Assembly (NCBI GenBank): GCA_030685235.1
Contig: MU839117.1
Span: 310,001 to 374,000, forward strand
Direction of reading: 5' to 3'
Origin: Copromyces sp. CBS 386.78
Lineage: Eukaryota > Ascomycota > Sordariomycetes > Sordariales > Sordariaceae
DNA: 64,000 nt
Part shown: positions 25,659 through 36,552 of the stretch, one piece after another
Position numbering within the stretch: position 1 is the stretch's first letter
Layout of the letters: each line of letters opens with the position of its first letter
The notes under the pieces: model-generated
Seen by the model: only the letters and a program-made list of their open reading frames with translations
Told to the model about the DNA's origin: nothing
Database searches by the model: none
Position numbers and translations under genes: made by a program

Positions 25659-25724
25659 ACGGCGATTTAAAGTACCCGTAAAATTCAACCCCCCTCTAAT
25701 ACGGCGAATTCAGGTACCCGTAAA
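25659..25724 (+). repeat. Short direct repeats in the G3 leader
   Basis: The block ACGGCGATTTAAAGTACCC (25659) recurs as ACGGCGAATTCAGGTACCC (25701), 42 bp downstream, and a shorter form (CTCGGCGAATTCAG) follows at 25757. They lie between the 5' LTR and the first gag frame; a packaging or regulatory role is only a guess. Confidence 0.5.
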
Positions 25725-27189
25725 GGAATATAGTACCACACTGCTCCACCCCCAGACTCGGCGAATTCAGCCAGAAACAACGTCATCGCCGTTATGCCCG
25801 GCTCGTTCATCGAGTCCGACGCGCCAGACGGTACGCGCAATATTGCGCCTACCTCACCTGCCAATACGAATCCCGTTCGAATAAAAGAATTCCATTATAA
25901 TAATTTCGAAGAGACAGCCTATTTCGAGAGCGAAGCCGATTTATACGAGGCTAAGCTCGCCAACCCTCTATATTGTAATCACGATAAAACTTATATCATA
26001 ATTAATACGGTCCCGGCAAGAAGACCCCTTAACGTACTTATTAGTATTTATACCCCGCTTATTGCGAACCCGAACTATATAGTTCAATACCTATCTATAA
26101 GCGTATATACTTATATATTCCCGTAAGGGCACGCCCCTAATATATTAATACCCCCTATAAAGCTAATTTTAAATATACGTTACAATTGAAATTTACGTAC
26201 GCTAAACGTTAGATTAAACCCGGACTAAACCTTACTACTCCACCCCTTTAAATTCGGAGCAAATTGAAAATCCGTCGAATATTTAAACGATAAAATTAAT
26301 TATAATTACGATAATGTAATTTATAAGCTTAATAGATAGGAGGGATTATTAACCTCTAAGTTATTAATTATATAAGCTTTACTAAAATCCTTTAAATTTA
26401 ATTTAGCCGTTTAACGTAGATATTAAAATAATAATGAAAATAAATTATTAGCTCTATTCGAAGCTTATAAAGTAGAAATAACCGATATTATTAAAGAAAT
26501 ATAAAATAAGGAATGAAAGACTTTTACGGAGGCTTTTAAGGATGAAATCGATTTATTATTTAAGGAGTAAAGAAAATTATTAAATTAATACGTTTAAGAA
26601 TAGAAAGAATTTTTAAAAGCGTTTTTTAAAAAGTATAAAGAATTATTTTAATAATAGACGAAGAATTTCTAATAATAGATAACCGAATTAAAGAAGACCG
26701 TTAAAGTACTTTAAAAGGCGTAGGAAACGGTATTAGAAGATTATACTAAATAAATTAACGGTATTCGCCGGGCAATAGAAAAGGAAGTTATAGAAGTAGT
26801 AACTAAGAATTTAACCAATAACCTATATATTCCCTTAAACCCCTTATTTAACGAAGTTACTAGGGAATTATTAACTCTTTTTAAACTATAGAACGAAAGG
26901 CCTATTATACTAAAATCTTTACTACGTAAAAGACTTATAATAGGTAAGTTTATAATGTAGAATAAATTTTATACTACGCTAGAAGACGTATTAGAATTTC
27001 TATATTTAATTTATAATAAGCTATTTATTTGAAGTAAATTACCCGTACCCTAAGTTAATAGTGCCCCGCTACGATTATTTTTATTGCTAATTTAAGATAT
27101 TCGAATTAATTGAATACCCTAAGATTTCGGAGTTCTACTTAAAGTAGCGACGGTTCTTATTACCCTAGGGATTAGATCGGGATTCTATT

Positions 27190-28152
27190 CTTAGCTAATA
27201 ATATAAGGGTTCAAATTACTATAGTATAATAGTTATACAACGGTATAGAAATCTACTACCATTGCAGATTTGGATAGGGTGGTGCAACGGTTTAATGAGC
27301 TGCAACCGTATTGCAACCGTTCTGCAACCGTTGCAACATCTGCAACCATAGGATTTTTGCACATATGACGTAATTGCCAAAAAAATTCTTACCGTACAGA
27401 AAATTCACAAGGGGAAATCGCGAAGGTTACAAAGGGAAATCGCGAAGGTCACAAAGGGAAATCGCGAATCTAGGCTAATATTCTTTTTTTTTTCCTTTTT
27501 TTATTTTCCTTTTTTCTTTTTTCTTTTTTTTTTTCCATTTTTTTTTTAATTTGAAAAGAACAAAAATTTTGTCACAGCGAGGAATCGAACAAGAGTCTGA
27601 CGATAAAGAACTACTTTATTAACCACTTGGCCACTAGGCCAAATTTCTTAAAGACAGGCCTGGTTTTTCTTCCTTATGAAGAGGAAGTTATATTTTTTTT
27701 TTTTTTTTTCTAAAGACCCGTTCGGTAAAATTTTTTTAAACTAAGATTTCTCGTTAAATAGAGGGCGCACGGACCTCTAGCGGGGTACAAAATAACCGTT
27801 AAGAAATGGCGCTTATTTTAATACCCTTTTCATTTTTAGGGTTAGGGGTATTAGTAAAGAAAAAAACTTGGTCGTTTTCGCTTCCGGAAATTCGATATTA
27901 AAGGAGGAAGGTAGGAAGGAAGGATTTTAAAAAAATTTCTGGGAAGGTGGGTCCAATTACGTCATATATGCAAAATCCTATAGTTGCAGATGTTGCAACG
28001 GTTGCAGCACGGTTGCAATTTTTTTTACCGTTGTAGCACAGTTGCCACACGGTTGCAAATTTTTTTACTATTGCACCACCGCTGCAGGTGCTAGAAACCG
28101 TTGTATGACTATTATACAACTGGAAAAGCTTCCTTATATACCCCCAGCTAAG
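27190..28152 (-). mobile_element. Copy A: CTTAGCT-ended element with pol III-like boxes, 2-bp TSD
   Basis: It runs from CTTAGCTAATAATATAAGG to TATACCCCCAGCTAAG and is flanked by tt on both sides; removing it rejoins the G3 gag frame. Subterminal regions at both ends carry many direct and inverted copies of TGCAACCGTTGCAAC-type motifs. Inside are poly-T tracts and a minus-strand tRNA-like stretch (27575-27645). No transposase coding is seen, so it is non-autonomous. The short TIR, 2-bp duplications (tt here, aa in B, ga in C) and subterminal repeats are reminiscent of EnSpm/CACTA-type elements, but the terminus is not CACTA and the class stays open. Confidence 0.75.
27575..27645 (-). ncRNA. 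tRNA-like pol III promoter (A and B boxes) in copy A
   Basis: On the minus strand an A-box match TGGCCAAGTGG (27623-27633) is followed about 42 bases later by a B-box match TGTTCGATTCC (27581-27591, one difference from GGTTCGANTCC), then by TTTTT near 27567. The order and spacing are those of a tRNA gene, but I could not fold a convincing acceptor or T stem, so it reads as a tRNA-derived or tRNA-like promoter rather than a working tRNA. Confidence 0.5.
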
Positions 28153-29929
28153 TTTAATTATTTAATAAGGAAATTCTAAAGTTGAAGATTTGTTAATTAA
28201 ATTACTCCGTCTTTTTAAACCACTATATTTTTCGAACCCAGCCTACGGCTATAGTATAATTTATATTTTTGTCAACCCTACGTTCGACCCTTGTAATTAA
28301 GGCTATTTCGAACTATAAGTAAATAGACTCTACTTATACCTTATACTCCTTCTATACGCAATAGGAGAAAGGTATACCCTAATTTCGGTAAAGGATTAAA
28401 TAAGCGACTAATAGGGAAGGAATGGGTTTCCAACCTTTTAAATCCAAATTGTACGAATTATATTTAAATATAATAATTACGGTAAAGGTAATTCCAATGG
28501 TAAAAAAAATAAAAATAACGTGTGTAATTACAAGTCCCGGAAGTATAATTTTAATTATACCGACGACGAAGACGAAGAGGAATACTATAAAGTAAAAAGA
28601 GAAGAAATAAGTTTCTTCAACCCTACTGCATTAGATTTTAACGATGTTAGAATTATTACCGACCTAAAAGGGGATATTTATACAGATATTTATACTTTTA
28701 AAGAATAGGTTTTATCCTTTATAAATAATAGAGCCGATAGTAAAATAGGCCGGTAAATAATTAAAATATTCTAAATTCTATTAAGCGGATCTATTAAAGT
28801 ATAGTAATTAATTAAGGTTAATATATTTAATAAGAAGAATTAGATTAGGGATAGAATATATATCTTATTTAATAAATTAGTAGATCGATTTAAATTAAAC
28901 GCTACTATAATTATAGTTAAATTTAACCGAAGATACTTTTTATTATATAAGATTAATAAAAATAAAGGAGCGTTAACCTTATACGTATAAAGGTAATTTC
29001 GGTACGTTCGTATAATAAGTATTATAAGTTATAATTTAATATTTAACTAATATAGTATTATAATATAAATTTGATTAAACTTCGGTTTATATACTAAGTA
29101 ATACTCTAAAGCCCTATTCGATAAAGAGGAATTTTCAAATTATATAATAGAAATATTTAGAACGAACGTTATACTAATTACGGCCGCTAAATCCGGATTT
29201 AATAATTTTAAATATAATAGAACCCGTAATTTAATTAACCGCCGGAATAATAGTTAAAATAACCGTTCGGATAGAAATAGGGATTGTAATTGCAATTTAT
29301 AATTATAAAAGAGATTGTAATTATAATAATCAGAATAATTATAACCGTAATTATAGCCATAATAATAATAATAATAACGACCGGAATTATAATAGGAACC
29401 GGGATTGCAATTGCGATAGAAGCCGCGATAAAGATTTAAATTATAAATACCGGTTTTACTAAGTAAATTATATAATTATAAATACCGAAGTTTAAAATAA
29501 TATTTTTAACGGGGAATCCGTAATTAATATTTATTTCATTATAAAACCTACGTTTAAATAATATTGTAAATACTATAAGAGTATTAATACCAAGGTTAAA
29601 AGGTAATAATATAAAATATCCTACGTAACCCCTAAAGTTGTAAAAGTAGAACATTTCTGTATACCCTTCCCTTTAATTCTAGAGTAATATATTTATAATT
29701 ATTATAGGAAAATGCTAATATCGCGGAATATCCTATTCAAGTATTTAAAAATGTATAAATTAATTTAAGTAGGTAAAATAGTAAATAAAAAACCGTAGCC
29801 CGTCCTTTGTATCTCCCTTATATTTATCCCTAAATTGTCTTTCCCCCTATAAATAAAGGAAGCCCTATAAATAGCGCTAATTAAAATTAATAATAATTTT
29901 ATTTCTAACTTTATATATATACGAATTAA

Positions 29930-30310
29930 CGTTCGCCTTCGGCCTAATAGTAAAATAAGCGAAATTTATATAGATTTAGGAACGGGATGGACTTTAATTG
30001 GGAAACCCTTTTTAAAGATATTAATTTATAATATTGAAATTAAATATATTAAAATTAAGGGAATTGGCGAAAAACATATTAAAATTACTAAATAAACTAC
30101 CTTCGAAATTTATTTAGAAGGTTTTAATAAGGAAGGATACTTAACCCTAATAAAATTCAAAAAAGGAGGCTAGGTAGTAAATGAATTCGAATTTAATATT
30201 CTCTTCGGTAATAATTTTATATACTCCTATATAATAAATATAGATTATAAAATAAATATTATTATATTTCAAAATTTTAATAATTTTGTAGTCGATTTCG
30301 TAGCGTAAGA
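29930..30310 (+). pseudogene. G3 aspartic protease relic
   Basis: The frame reads GEIYIDLGTGWTLIGKPFLK at about 29958-30017. The Asp at 29973-29975 followed by Leu-Gly fits the D-S-G active site with Ser TCA changed to TTA by a C-to-T transition. The frame then continues about 90 codons (EIYLEGFNKEGYLTLIKFKK, FNILFGNNFIY), with the I/L-F-G-N-D/N-F element typical of the second half of retropepsins. Confidence 0.75.
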
Positions 30311-31029
30311 AAATATAAAGCCTTATGTTAAGAAAATAATAATTCTATATAAGACTACCCTTCTATCTAGCTAATTTAATTATATACCGGTCGATTTTAA
30401 GGCGTTACCTAAAGGCTAATATTTTATATTAAATTCTAAATATATTTTAGCAGCTAATATTATAATCGATTCCGAAGCCCTAACGGTTATATTCGTCAAC
30501 AATATAACCAATAATATTATAATTATCTTTAAACGTTTTTATATTAAAAATATTACTAAAGTTATAAATAATAAATACCTAGCTCTATTTTAAAGTATAA
30601 TAATTGAGCTAGCGGCTCGAACGCTTAAAACGCCTTCGGCGTTGAATATAGAATTCGAAATCCCTATTATTAGGGCTTTTAACGTAATAGAAGAATAGAA
30701 AAATACTAAAAATAATAAGTACGCTTATATTAATAATATAATAGACGAATAAATCCTTTAGGAGATTATATTTAAAGACCTAAATATAATGGTTTAGGAG
30801 GTTATAGAATAGGAAGGAGCCGAGCCCCGTGCTAAATAAATTTTATTAGATAAATTAAATTACAATAGGCCTAAATCCAAAAATAAATATTCGATATTCG
30901 GTTTAAAAATATTAGTTAATATTCTAAAAAAGGTTACGGAGTAGGGAATCTATATTTATACCCGAAATCCCGCTTTAATATCCAAAATTAAAGAAATTAT
31001 TAATAAATACCCTAGCCTCTAAAAGGAAG

Positions 31030-31760
31030 GGGGAGTAATTAAAATAAGCGAAGAAAATATAATATAGATCTTATTAGTAAAAGGATAGTAGAATTAATAT
31101 ATTTACGCTTAATTATACCTTTTAAGTAAAAAGGATTGTAAGGTATTAAACTAAACATTTAACGTACTCTATAATTAAAATAAAATAGATTAAGTTAATA
31201 GGGCTACCCCGTTTGCTTACCCTATTTTCGTTATATAATGTACTGTTAAAGGGTAATAAAAAAGTAAAGTAGTTATCGATTTGAAGGCGTTAAATAAAGT
31301 TACTATATTAAATTACTACCCTTTACCCCTTTAATTTAAAGTTATTACTTCCCTACGGGGGAAAACTCTTATTACTATTATTAACGCAACGGCTTTCTTT
31401 TATTAATTTATAGTTTAATTATAATATAGGGATAGGTTTACCTTTATTAGCTTACGTAGTTTAGAATAACTAAATATAACCCTTATAAATTATTATAATT
31501 CCCCCGCTTATATATAGAGATTTATAAATCGGTTATTAATAGTAATATCTCACTTTTATAAAGTATTTATTAACGATATTATCATATTTTCAAATTCTAT
31601 AGAGGGGTATTTAAAGTACTTAGACTAAGTATTTAAACTTTTTACGTCGCGTAATTTAATTCTATTTCTTAAGAAGAATTATATTGTATATCCGAATGTA
31701 AAATTCTTAGGGTTCTATATTAACGTTTTCGGACTAATAATTATGGCCGAGAGGTTGGCG
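31030..31760 (+). pseudogene. G3 reverse transcriptase relic
   Basis: The frame reads VIDLKALNKVT (31270 region), then YYPLPL, then TLITIINATAFFY (the first catalytic Asp region, D turned to N), RDRFTFISLRSLE, and VFINDIIIFSNS at 31564-31600, the F-x-D-D catalytic motif with the first Asp turned to Asn. KFLGFYINVFGL closes the thumb region. Stops are all TAA/TAG where Gln or Trp fits the family. Confidence 0.88.
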
Positions 31761-32202
31761 GCCTTCTGTAACCTGGTTTTTCCGGAGATATTTAAGGTTC
31801 TAGAAATATATATTAGGAATTTAAAGTTCATCCGCCACTTAATCCCCTATTATAATAAGATTTCCGAACTACTATAAAATTGTAAGGTAGAACTCTTAGT
31901 AATAAGGCGGAAAACGGGGGCGATTATACTAAATAATCCGGCTAAACGTGCTTATTATTATACGAAAACAATTTATTTATTTATACTTAAAGAAAAAACT
32001 ATATTTAAAGTAATTTAAAAAGCTATTTACGAAAATATAAAGCTATATTACTTAGACCTAAATAAATAAATATTTTTATAAATCGATAGATCTTTAGAAT
32101 GAAATTATAATATTATTCTATATTATTTAAAAGACGATTTTAAATAGGCCCTTAATATAGTTATTCCCGCTAATAAAGTACTACCTATTATATTTTTAAA
32201 TA

Positions 32203-32900
32203 GAGAATGTCTATTCGTATTGTTGACATCGTCTTCTGAGACTGTACCCCACTTTTTTTCCCACACTCATCCCTAACCCTGGCGTCTCCGCACTAGTCCC
32301 CCTCGTACCGCGACCGCCAAGCTCCCAGATTACAGCCCATTACACATTCTGACCCCTACACAAGCACACGTATCACTAACAGCTGCTATGACAGTCACTG
32401 ACAGCCGTGACAATCGTTGACAGCCGCCGTGACAATTACTGACAGCCATGACAATCGCTGACAGCCGCCGTGATAATTATTAACAGCCGTAACAATCGCT
32501 AACAGCCGTAATAATCGCTGATAGCTGTGACAATCGCTGGCAGCCGTGACAATCGCTGGCAGCCGTGACAATCGCTGATAGCCGTAATAATCGCTAATAG
32601 CCGCCGTAATAATCACTAATAGCCGTAACAATCGCTAACAACCGTAACAATCGCTAACAGCCGTAATAATCGCTAACAGCCGTAATAATCGCTGATAGCC
32701 GTAACAATCGCTGACCGTGCACCTCTAGGTGCGAGTCTAGGACCGTATACGGCGCCGTTTTATGTCAGGTTACGAAAGAATGTAAAGCCCAAATTTTATA
32801 GGGAATCTTGGCGAAATTTTCGAAAGAATACTTTTGAAGGTCGGAGTCGGGTGGGGTATAGTCTTAGAAGACGATGTTAACAGTACGAATAGACATCCTC
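32203..32900. mobile_element. 698-bp hAT-like element carrying a minisatellite, 8-bp TSD
   Basis: Inverted ends of about 50 bp start GAGAATGTCTATTCGTA (left) and GAGGATGTCTATTCGTA (right, reversed) and reach TACCCCAC on both sides. The duplication tttaaata is at 32195-32202 and 32901-32908. The ends resemble the GAGCAACTCTACTCGCAC termini of the other hAT-like MITEs here. The middle is a 19-bp minisatellite. No transposase is present. It keeps CpA and TpG far more than the G3 DNA around it. Confidence 0.85.
32395..32712. repeat. 19-bp minisatellite inside the hAT-like element
   Basis: About 16 units of GACAGCCGTGACAATCGCT, some 22 bp long through an extra CCG triplet (GCCGCCGTG), differ mainly by C/T and G/A changes (for example GTGACA versus GTAATA). 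The graded mix of mutated and unmutated units shows RIP-type change acting unevenly along the array. The minus-strand open frame across it is a repeat artefact. Confidence 0.9.
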
Positions 32901-33399
32901 TTTAAATAAAGCCCTTAATAAAATTAAATTGAAATACGGTCCTTCTAAAATAGAGGTCGTATACCTAGTTTAGGCAATTAAATGTTTACGCACTTTACTA
33001 TATTCTTTTAACTACCCTATTATCGTATTTACTAATTACGCCGTTATAAAAGGTATTTATAAATAAATTACCTTTAATACTTTATCTACGGATAGGGGAA
33101 ATTGTTATTTAATTAATATATTTATCTATTTATTATAATATAATTTACAAGTTTACTATATCGCCGGTAAATTGAATTTTATCCTTAACGCCCTAAGTAA
33201 ATTTAAAGCGAAAAGGGATGAGAACGGCCAAACCGACGAAATTCCTATACTAGATTAAATTTAGTTTATCCGCGTTAAAGCTTAAATAAACGCTTTAATA
33301 AGGAATAATTTTAAATAAGGTTACGAGACCGATATAAAGTTTGCTAGTATTATATCCGATATTAAGAGTTATAGGGTAGTTACCGAAGTTGATAATATC

Positions 33400-34500
33400 G
33401 TTTTAAACGTTGGATATCCGTTCGAAATAATTAACGACCTATTTTATAATATATTTTCGAATAAGATAAAGCGCCTATACGTACCTAAGAATATAATCCT
33501 TTTAATTTTAGCGATAATATATAATAAAAAATATTACTTCAGTAAAGACCGAATATTCTATAATTTAAAGGATTATACTATAGTAAGGAAAATTCATTAA
33601 ATAACCGAATACGTTCGTTATTACCCGATATACCAATTAAATTATACCGATAGAAAGGTAATAATAAGCGATTATTAATTAGTTAACCCCGAATATACGT
33701 TACTTATATATACTATTTTATTGGATTTTATTACGGATTTACCGGAAATTTAAGCGGTTAGTACGCTATAGTACTTAAAAGGGTTTAATTTATTCGATAC
33801 TTTTATACCCGTTACCTATTATACGAATAAGCGTATTAAATTTATCCTTAATTATTTAATATATTCGGCCGAAGATTAAGGAAAGGTATTAATAAGGGAA
33901 CTACTATTACGAGATTAGGGTATATTTTAAACTATAATATTTAATAAAGATTAGAAATTTACTTTAAAGTTCTAAAAAAGTATATAGTTAATAATAAATA
34001 CTAAACTACTAATAATTATTGTATATTACCCCTAGGGAAACGGCTTAGCCGAAAGACGTAATTAGGATATAGAAATTATTATTAAATATTACTACTTTAT
34101 AAAACCCAATTCGACTTAAGTCGAAATATTATTTAGCCTACAATAGAATTTTAATAACTTATATTCCGAACCCCTCAAATTATCCCCGTACGAATAATTC
34201 TTCGGTTTTAAATTATTAAGACCCTTGGACGTTATCGCCAAAAATGATATCTTAGCGGCTATAGAATATAAGGTACTTAGGGATAGTTTAAGGGAGGACG
34301 TTCGTTTAATTATAGATTTTATAATAATAAAAGTTAAAAAGCGCTACAATAATAAATACCCGCTTTATAAGTACTAAATTAGTAATAAAGTATTTATAAA
34401 GCTATACAAGGGATATTACTTCCCTAGTTAGCCGTTTTATAAGTTTTTATAGTAACGAATTAGCCTATTTCGGATTATTATACGCATTGGTAAATTAGTA
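33400..34500 (+). pseudogene. G3 integrase relic
   Basis: A zinc-binding HHCC remnant lies at about 33590-33632 (IH then VRYYPIYQ, where the two Tyr are Cys codons after G-to-A change). The catalytic core follows: LLDFITDLPE at about 33718 holds the first Asp, and YYPxGNGLAERRN near 34020-34060 precedes the Glu region. DPFYWI and neighbouring sequence near 34590 lead into the C-terminal part. Stops are of RIP type. Confidence 0.8.
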
Positions 34501-34650
34501 TATAAATTCGAACTCCCCCCGGAAATAGCCGGTATTTACTTAATTATTTTAGTTATATATTTTAAAAGGAGCCTCCGGGACGACGATCCTTTCTATTGGA
34601 TTTAACTACCTCCGGGACCCGTAGAGGATAACCAAGCCGGTTTAAATAAT

Positions 34651-34830
34651 GAAAGAGAATAGGAAATAAACGTAATCTTGAATTACGATCGGAATTTAAG
34701 GACGGGAAGTTAGAAATATTTAGTTAAATAAATTAAATTCGGATATAAATGCAATAAATAATTACTAGAAGAAGCGTTAAATAACGCGTAAGAATGATTA
34801 TAAGAGTATTAGAAGCGTTATAAAGGGCGC
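34651..34830 (+). pseudogene. G3 C-terminal chromodomain relic
   Basis: Downstream of integrase in the same frame, EINVILNYDR is followed by KYLVK-stop-IKFGY, then LLEEALNNA and YKGRR, with TAG/TAA at positions where chromodomains have Gln or Trp. The arrangement (E-x-I-L-x-x-R, Y-L-V-K-W, W-x-P/L-x-x-x-L, N-A-x-x-L) is that of the chromodomain at the integrase C-terminus of chromoviruses, which is known to guide insertion to heterochromatin. The aromatic cage cannot be judged because Trp codons are mutated. Confidence 0.75.
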
Positions 34831-35012
34831 CGTAACCTAATAGTTAAATCCCGCGGGCGTAAGAAGGTAACCTTTATAAAAGATAAAGAAGTAAGGGAAG
34901 CTTTATCCTAAGGAAGGAATTTAAAACCTAAGAAGAAGTAAGGGTATTCGTATATATATATTAGCTTATTAACTACTAAAGACAATAGTATTTGCTTTTT
35001 ACGGCCGGCATT

Positions 35013-35258
35013 TAATACCGGATTGGTATCGTTAATATTATCACCTATTACAATAACAATCGTTCACTAGCTACGGCAGTATTACTACCGCGGTCGCGTC
35101 CCCACCTAAGGTAGGTCCTATAGATTAAATAAGGATCGCGCACATATGGTCATCAACCATCGCGATCTCCCATCTCTGGATCTTTCCCAGATGATCAATT
35201 TACACACTTTCAATCAACACACATACTGTGCTTTCACAATACCCTCTCAACGGTATTA
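35013..35258 (+). repeat. 3' LTR of G3
   Basis: 246 bp, TAATACCGG to ACGGTATTA, followed by gactt at 35259-35263. It shows more RIP-type changes at its left end than the 5' LTR (for example TGATACC to TAATACC). A purine-rich stretch lies upstream at 34911-34946; no clean polypurine tract abuts the LTR. Confidence 0.93.
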
Positions 35259-35263
35259 GACTT

Positions 35264-35620
35264 TTAACTATTTTTATATAAAGGATTTCTTTTACTATAT
35301 ATTCTTTTTTATTATTAATTATAATAGCCGGCGGTTAAAAGTCGGTAGTAATTTACTCCGGCAATAAGTTATTTCTAACTCTTTTAAATAAATTAATATA
35401 AGATTTATTAAATATTTTCGAAGAAAGGTTAAAGAACTTTATTACGAATAGGTTGAAAATTCGTAATACTATATATTTAATATAAACCTAATCGAACTTC
35501 TTCTTTAGGCGCGTTATAAAGAAATTTTTAAAGTTAAATTAGACCTTATTTCCTACTTTAATTTTTTTTACAAATTCCCTTTTATAGTTCGTAAAATATT
35601 TTTACTCTTAAATAGATATA
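35264..35620 (+). pseudogene. Continuation of the element broken by G3 (probable G2 body)
   Basis: This AT-rich stretch resumes the sequence cut at 25119. One frame includes INYNSRRLKVGSNLL, faintly like the DDYSRRxW segment of an integrase core, but the match is short and not decisive. It ends at the insertion point of LINE fragment L9. Confidence 0.35.
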
Positions 35621-36119
35621 ATAATAATAGTCTTATTCCCTATACTACTTATCTATAGCGCCTTATTGGTATGGGGTACGTCTCTTAATTCTCTAGAGGA
35701 AAAACTGTGCGGCGATAAACGCCGTTGGATAAAAACCGCTAACTCCTTCTAATCGCGAATGAATTATACCTATTCCATTTCGATTCTATTTATAGCGGTA
35801 CTTACCTACTGCCTTAGCAAATAAACTACTTCTTATTTACTACATTCGATCCAATATTAGAATAATCGAGATACCGCTCCCGTACGCCGCTCCTTCCTCC
35901 TAAACCGCCTATAGCAACCGTCCCTTCCCTATCGTTTGCCTTTATTCTTACTTCGTTGTTATCCCCCTAATTCCTACGACTCTATTAAAGTTTGTATAAA
36001 TATAAAGGCCCCTTACTTCCCTCTATTTAAACTCCTCTTCGACGCCAGCTTTCGAACCTTTCCCCTTCTTCCTTACGTTACTAATTCTTACAATAGCGTC
36101 CTCCTCCGCTGGTCGTACC
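35621..36119 (-). mobile_element. L9: 0.5-kb 5'-truncated LINE copy
   Basis: It has the same 3' end as the full-length LINEs (ATT tail, then the conserved 3' UTR in reverse) but stops after about 500 bp. The 16-bp duplication ctcttaaatagatata lies at 35605-35620 and 36120-36135. A TSD-flanked, 5'-truncated copy is the classic product of incomplete target-primed reverse transcription. The plus-strand open frame at 35936-36130 is antisense to it and spurious. Confidence 0.92.
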
Positions 36120-36135
36120 CTCTTAAATAGATATA

Positions 36136-36552
36136 GCTATTATTATTTAATATAAATTTATAATTTACTATAATATAGAAATAAAATTGTTAACCTTCGT
36201 TTATAAGTCCTTAAATTCTACTTCTATAAGGGGTATTACGAAGGTTATTAATAATTGTAGGTAATAACTATAAGTAGTAAAGAAAGGAAATATTCTAATT
36301 GTAATATTAATCTAGTTATTAATTACTAATTAGGCGGCTGAATACTAATAATCCTAATTATTTTAAACGTAATTAATAAAATAGTGTTTCCTTGGGCGGA
36401 GCTTAATTATGCCCACGGAAGACAGTGAAACACCTATTTGCCCAAGCTAGGAGATTTTGTATGAATTTTAATATAAATATATACCCTATATTTTTAATTA
36501 ATTTTCATAGATTTTATTCGATTAAATATTATACTACTATTTATCGTAGGCT
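36136..36552. other. Unassigned AT-rich segment with a short unmutated hairpin
   Basis: Mostly RIP-mutated sequence, part of the DNA into which L9 and L10 were inserted. At 36379-36438 an imperfect inverted repeat (AATAGTGTTTC ... GAAACACCTATT, enclosing CTTGGGC and GCCCACGG) keeps its CpA/TpG sites. No coding frame supported. Confidence 0.5.

Larger units (their letters stand above)
25794..29480 (+). pseudogene. G3 gag relic (split by copy A)
   Basis: An ATG at 25794 opens a 110-codon frame (MPGSFIESDAPDGTRN...), the best remaining start. From 26400 to 26880 the frame is rich in Lys, Glu and Leu in heptad-like spacing (for example KDEIDLLFKEQRKLL after reading a TAA as Gln), suggesting a coiled coil. 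After copy A, 28520-28708 is still open and includes FNPTALDFNDVRIITDLKGD, which fits the gag capsid start of Gypsy elements. A Tyr/Cys-rich basic part near 29280-29470 may be the nucleocapsid. Stops elsewhere are TAA/TAG of RIP type. Confidence 0.7.
31760..33215 (+). pseudogene. G3 RNase H relic (split by hAT-like element)
   Basis: Before the insertion the frame gives LYYLDLNK and, after a stop, IDRSLE, matching the first RNase H Asp region. After the insertion it continues ALNKIKLKYGPSKIEVVYLV, FTNYAVIKGIYK, and YYIAGKLNFILNALSKF, the last being the standard VAGKxNxxxDALSR end of Gypsy RNase H. The element at 32203-32900 interrupts between these parts with an 8-bp duplication. Confidence 0.8.
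25120..35258 (+). mobile_element. G3: complete Ty3/Gypsy chromovirus, RIP-inactivated
   Basis: Matched 246-bp LTRs at 25120-25365 and 35013-35258 are flanked by gactt (25115-25119 and 35259-35263). The termini are TGATACCG...CGGTATTA, or TGATACCG...CGGTATCA before a C-to-T change. Plus-strand order inside: gag with a coiled-coil-like start, protease, RT, RNase H, integrase, chromodomain. Two later insertions interrupt it: the pol III-box element copy A (27190-28152) in gag and a hAT-like element (32203-32900) in RNase H. Every domain contains RIP-type stops, so it is inactive. Confidence 0.92.

Noticed and set aside
27836..27848. TTAGGGTTAGGGG, and CCCTAACCC at 14992-15000, telomere-like
   Set aside because: Only one or two units, inside transposons; the 27836 site recurs in degraded form at the same place in copy C, so it is part of that element and not a telomere.
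27898..28119. 73-codon minus-strand frame (and the similar one at 38065-38250)
   Set aside because: Both read through the TGCAACCGT subterminal repeats of the copy A/B element; the repeated CNxxATV-like peptides are repeat artefacts.
32395..32631. 78-codon minus-strand frame with repeated LLRLLAIVTAA-like peptides
   Set aside because: It is a translation of the 19-bp minisatellite; the array has mixed 19- and 22-bp units and no conserved coding signal.
32395..32712. Regular short repeats that could suggest a CRISPR array
   Set aside because: Units are contiguous with no unique spacers, and the sequence is eukaryotic transposon DNA.
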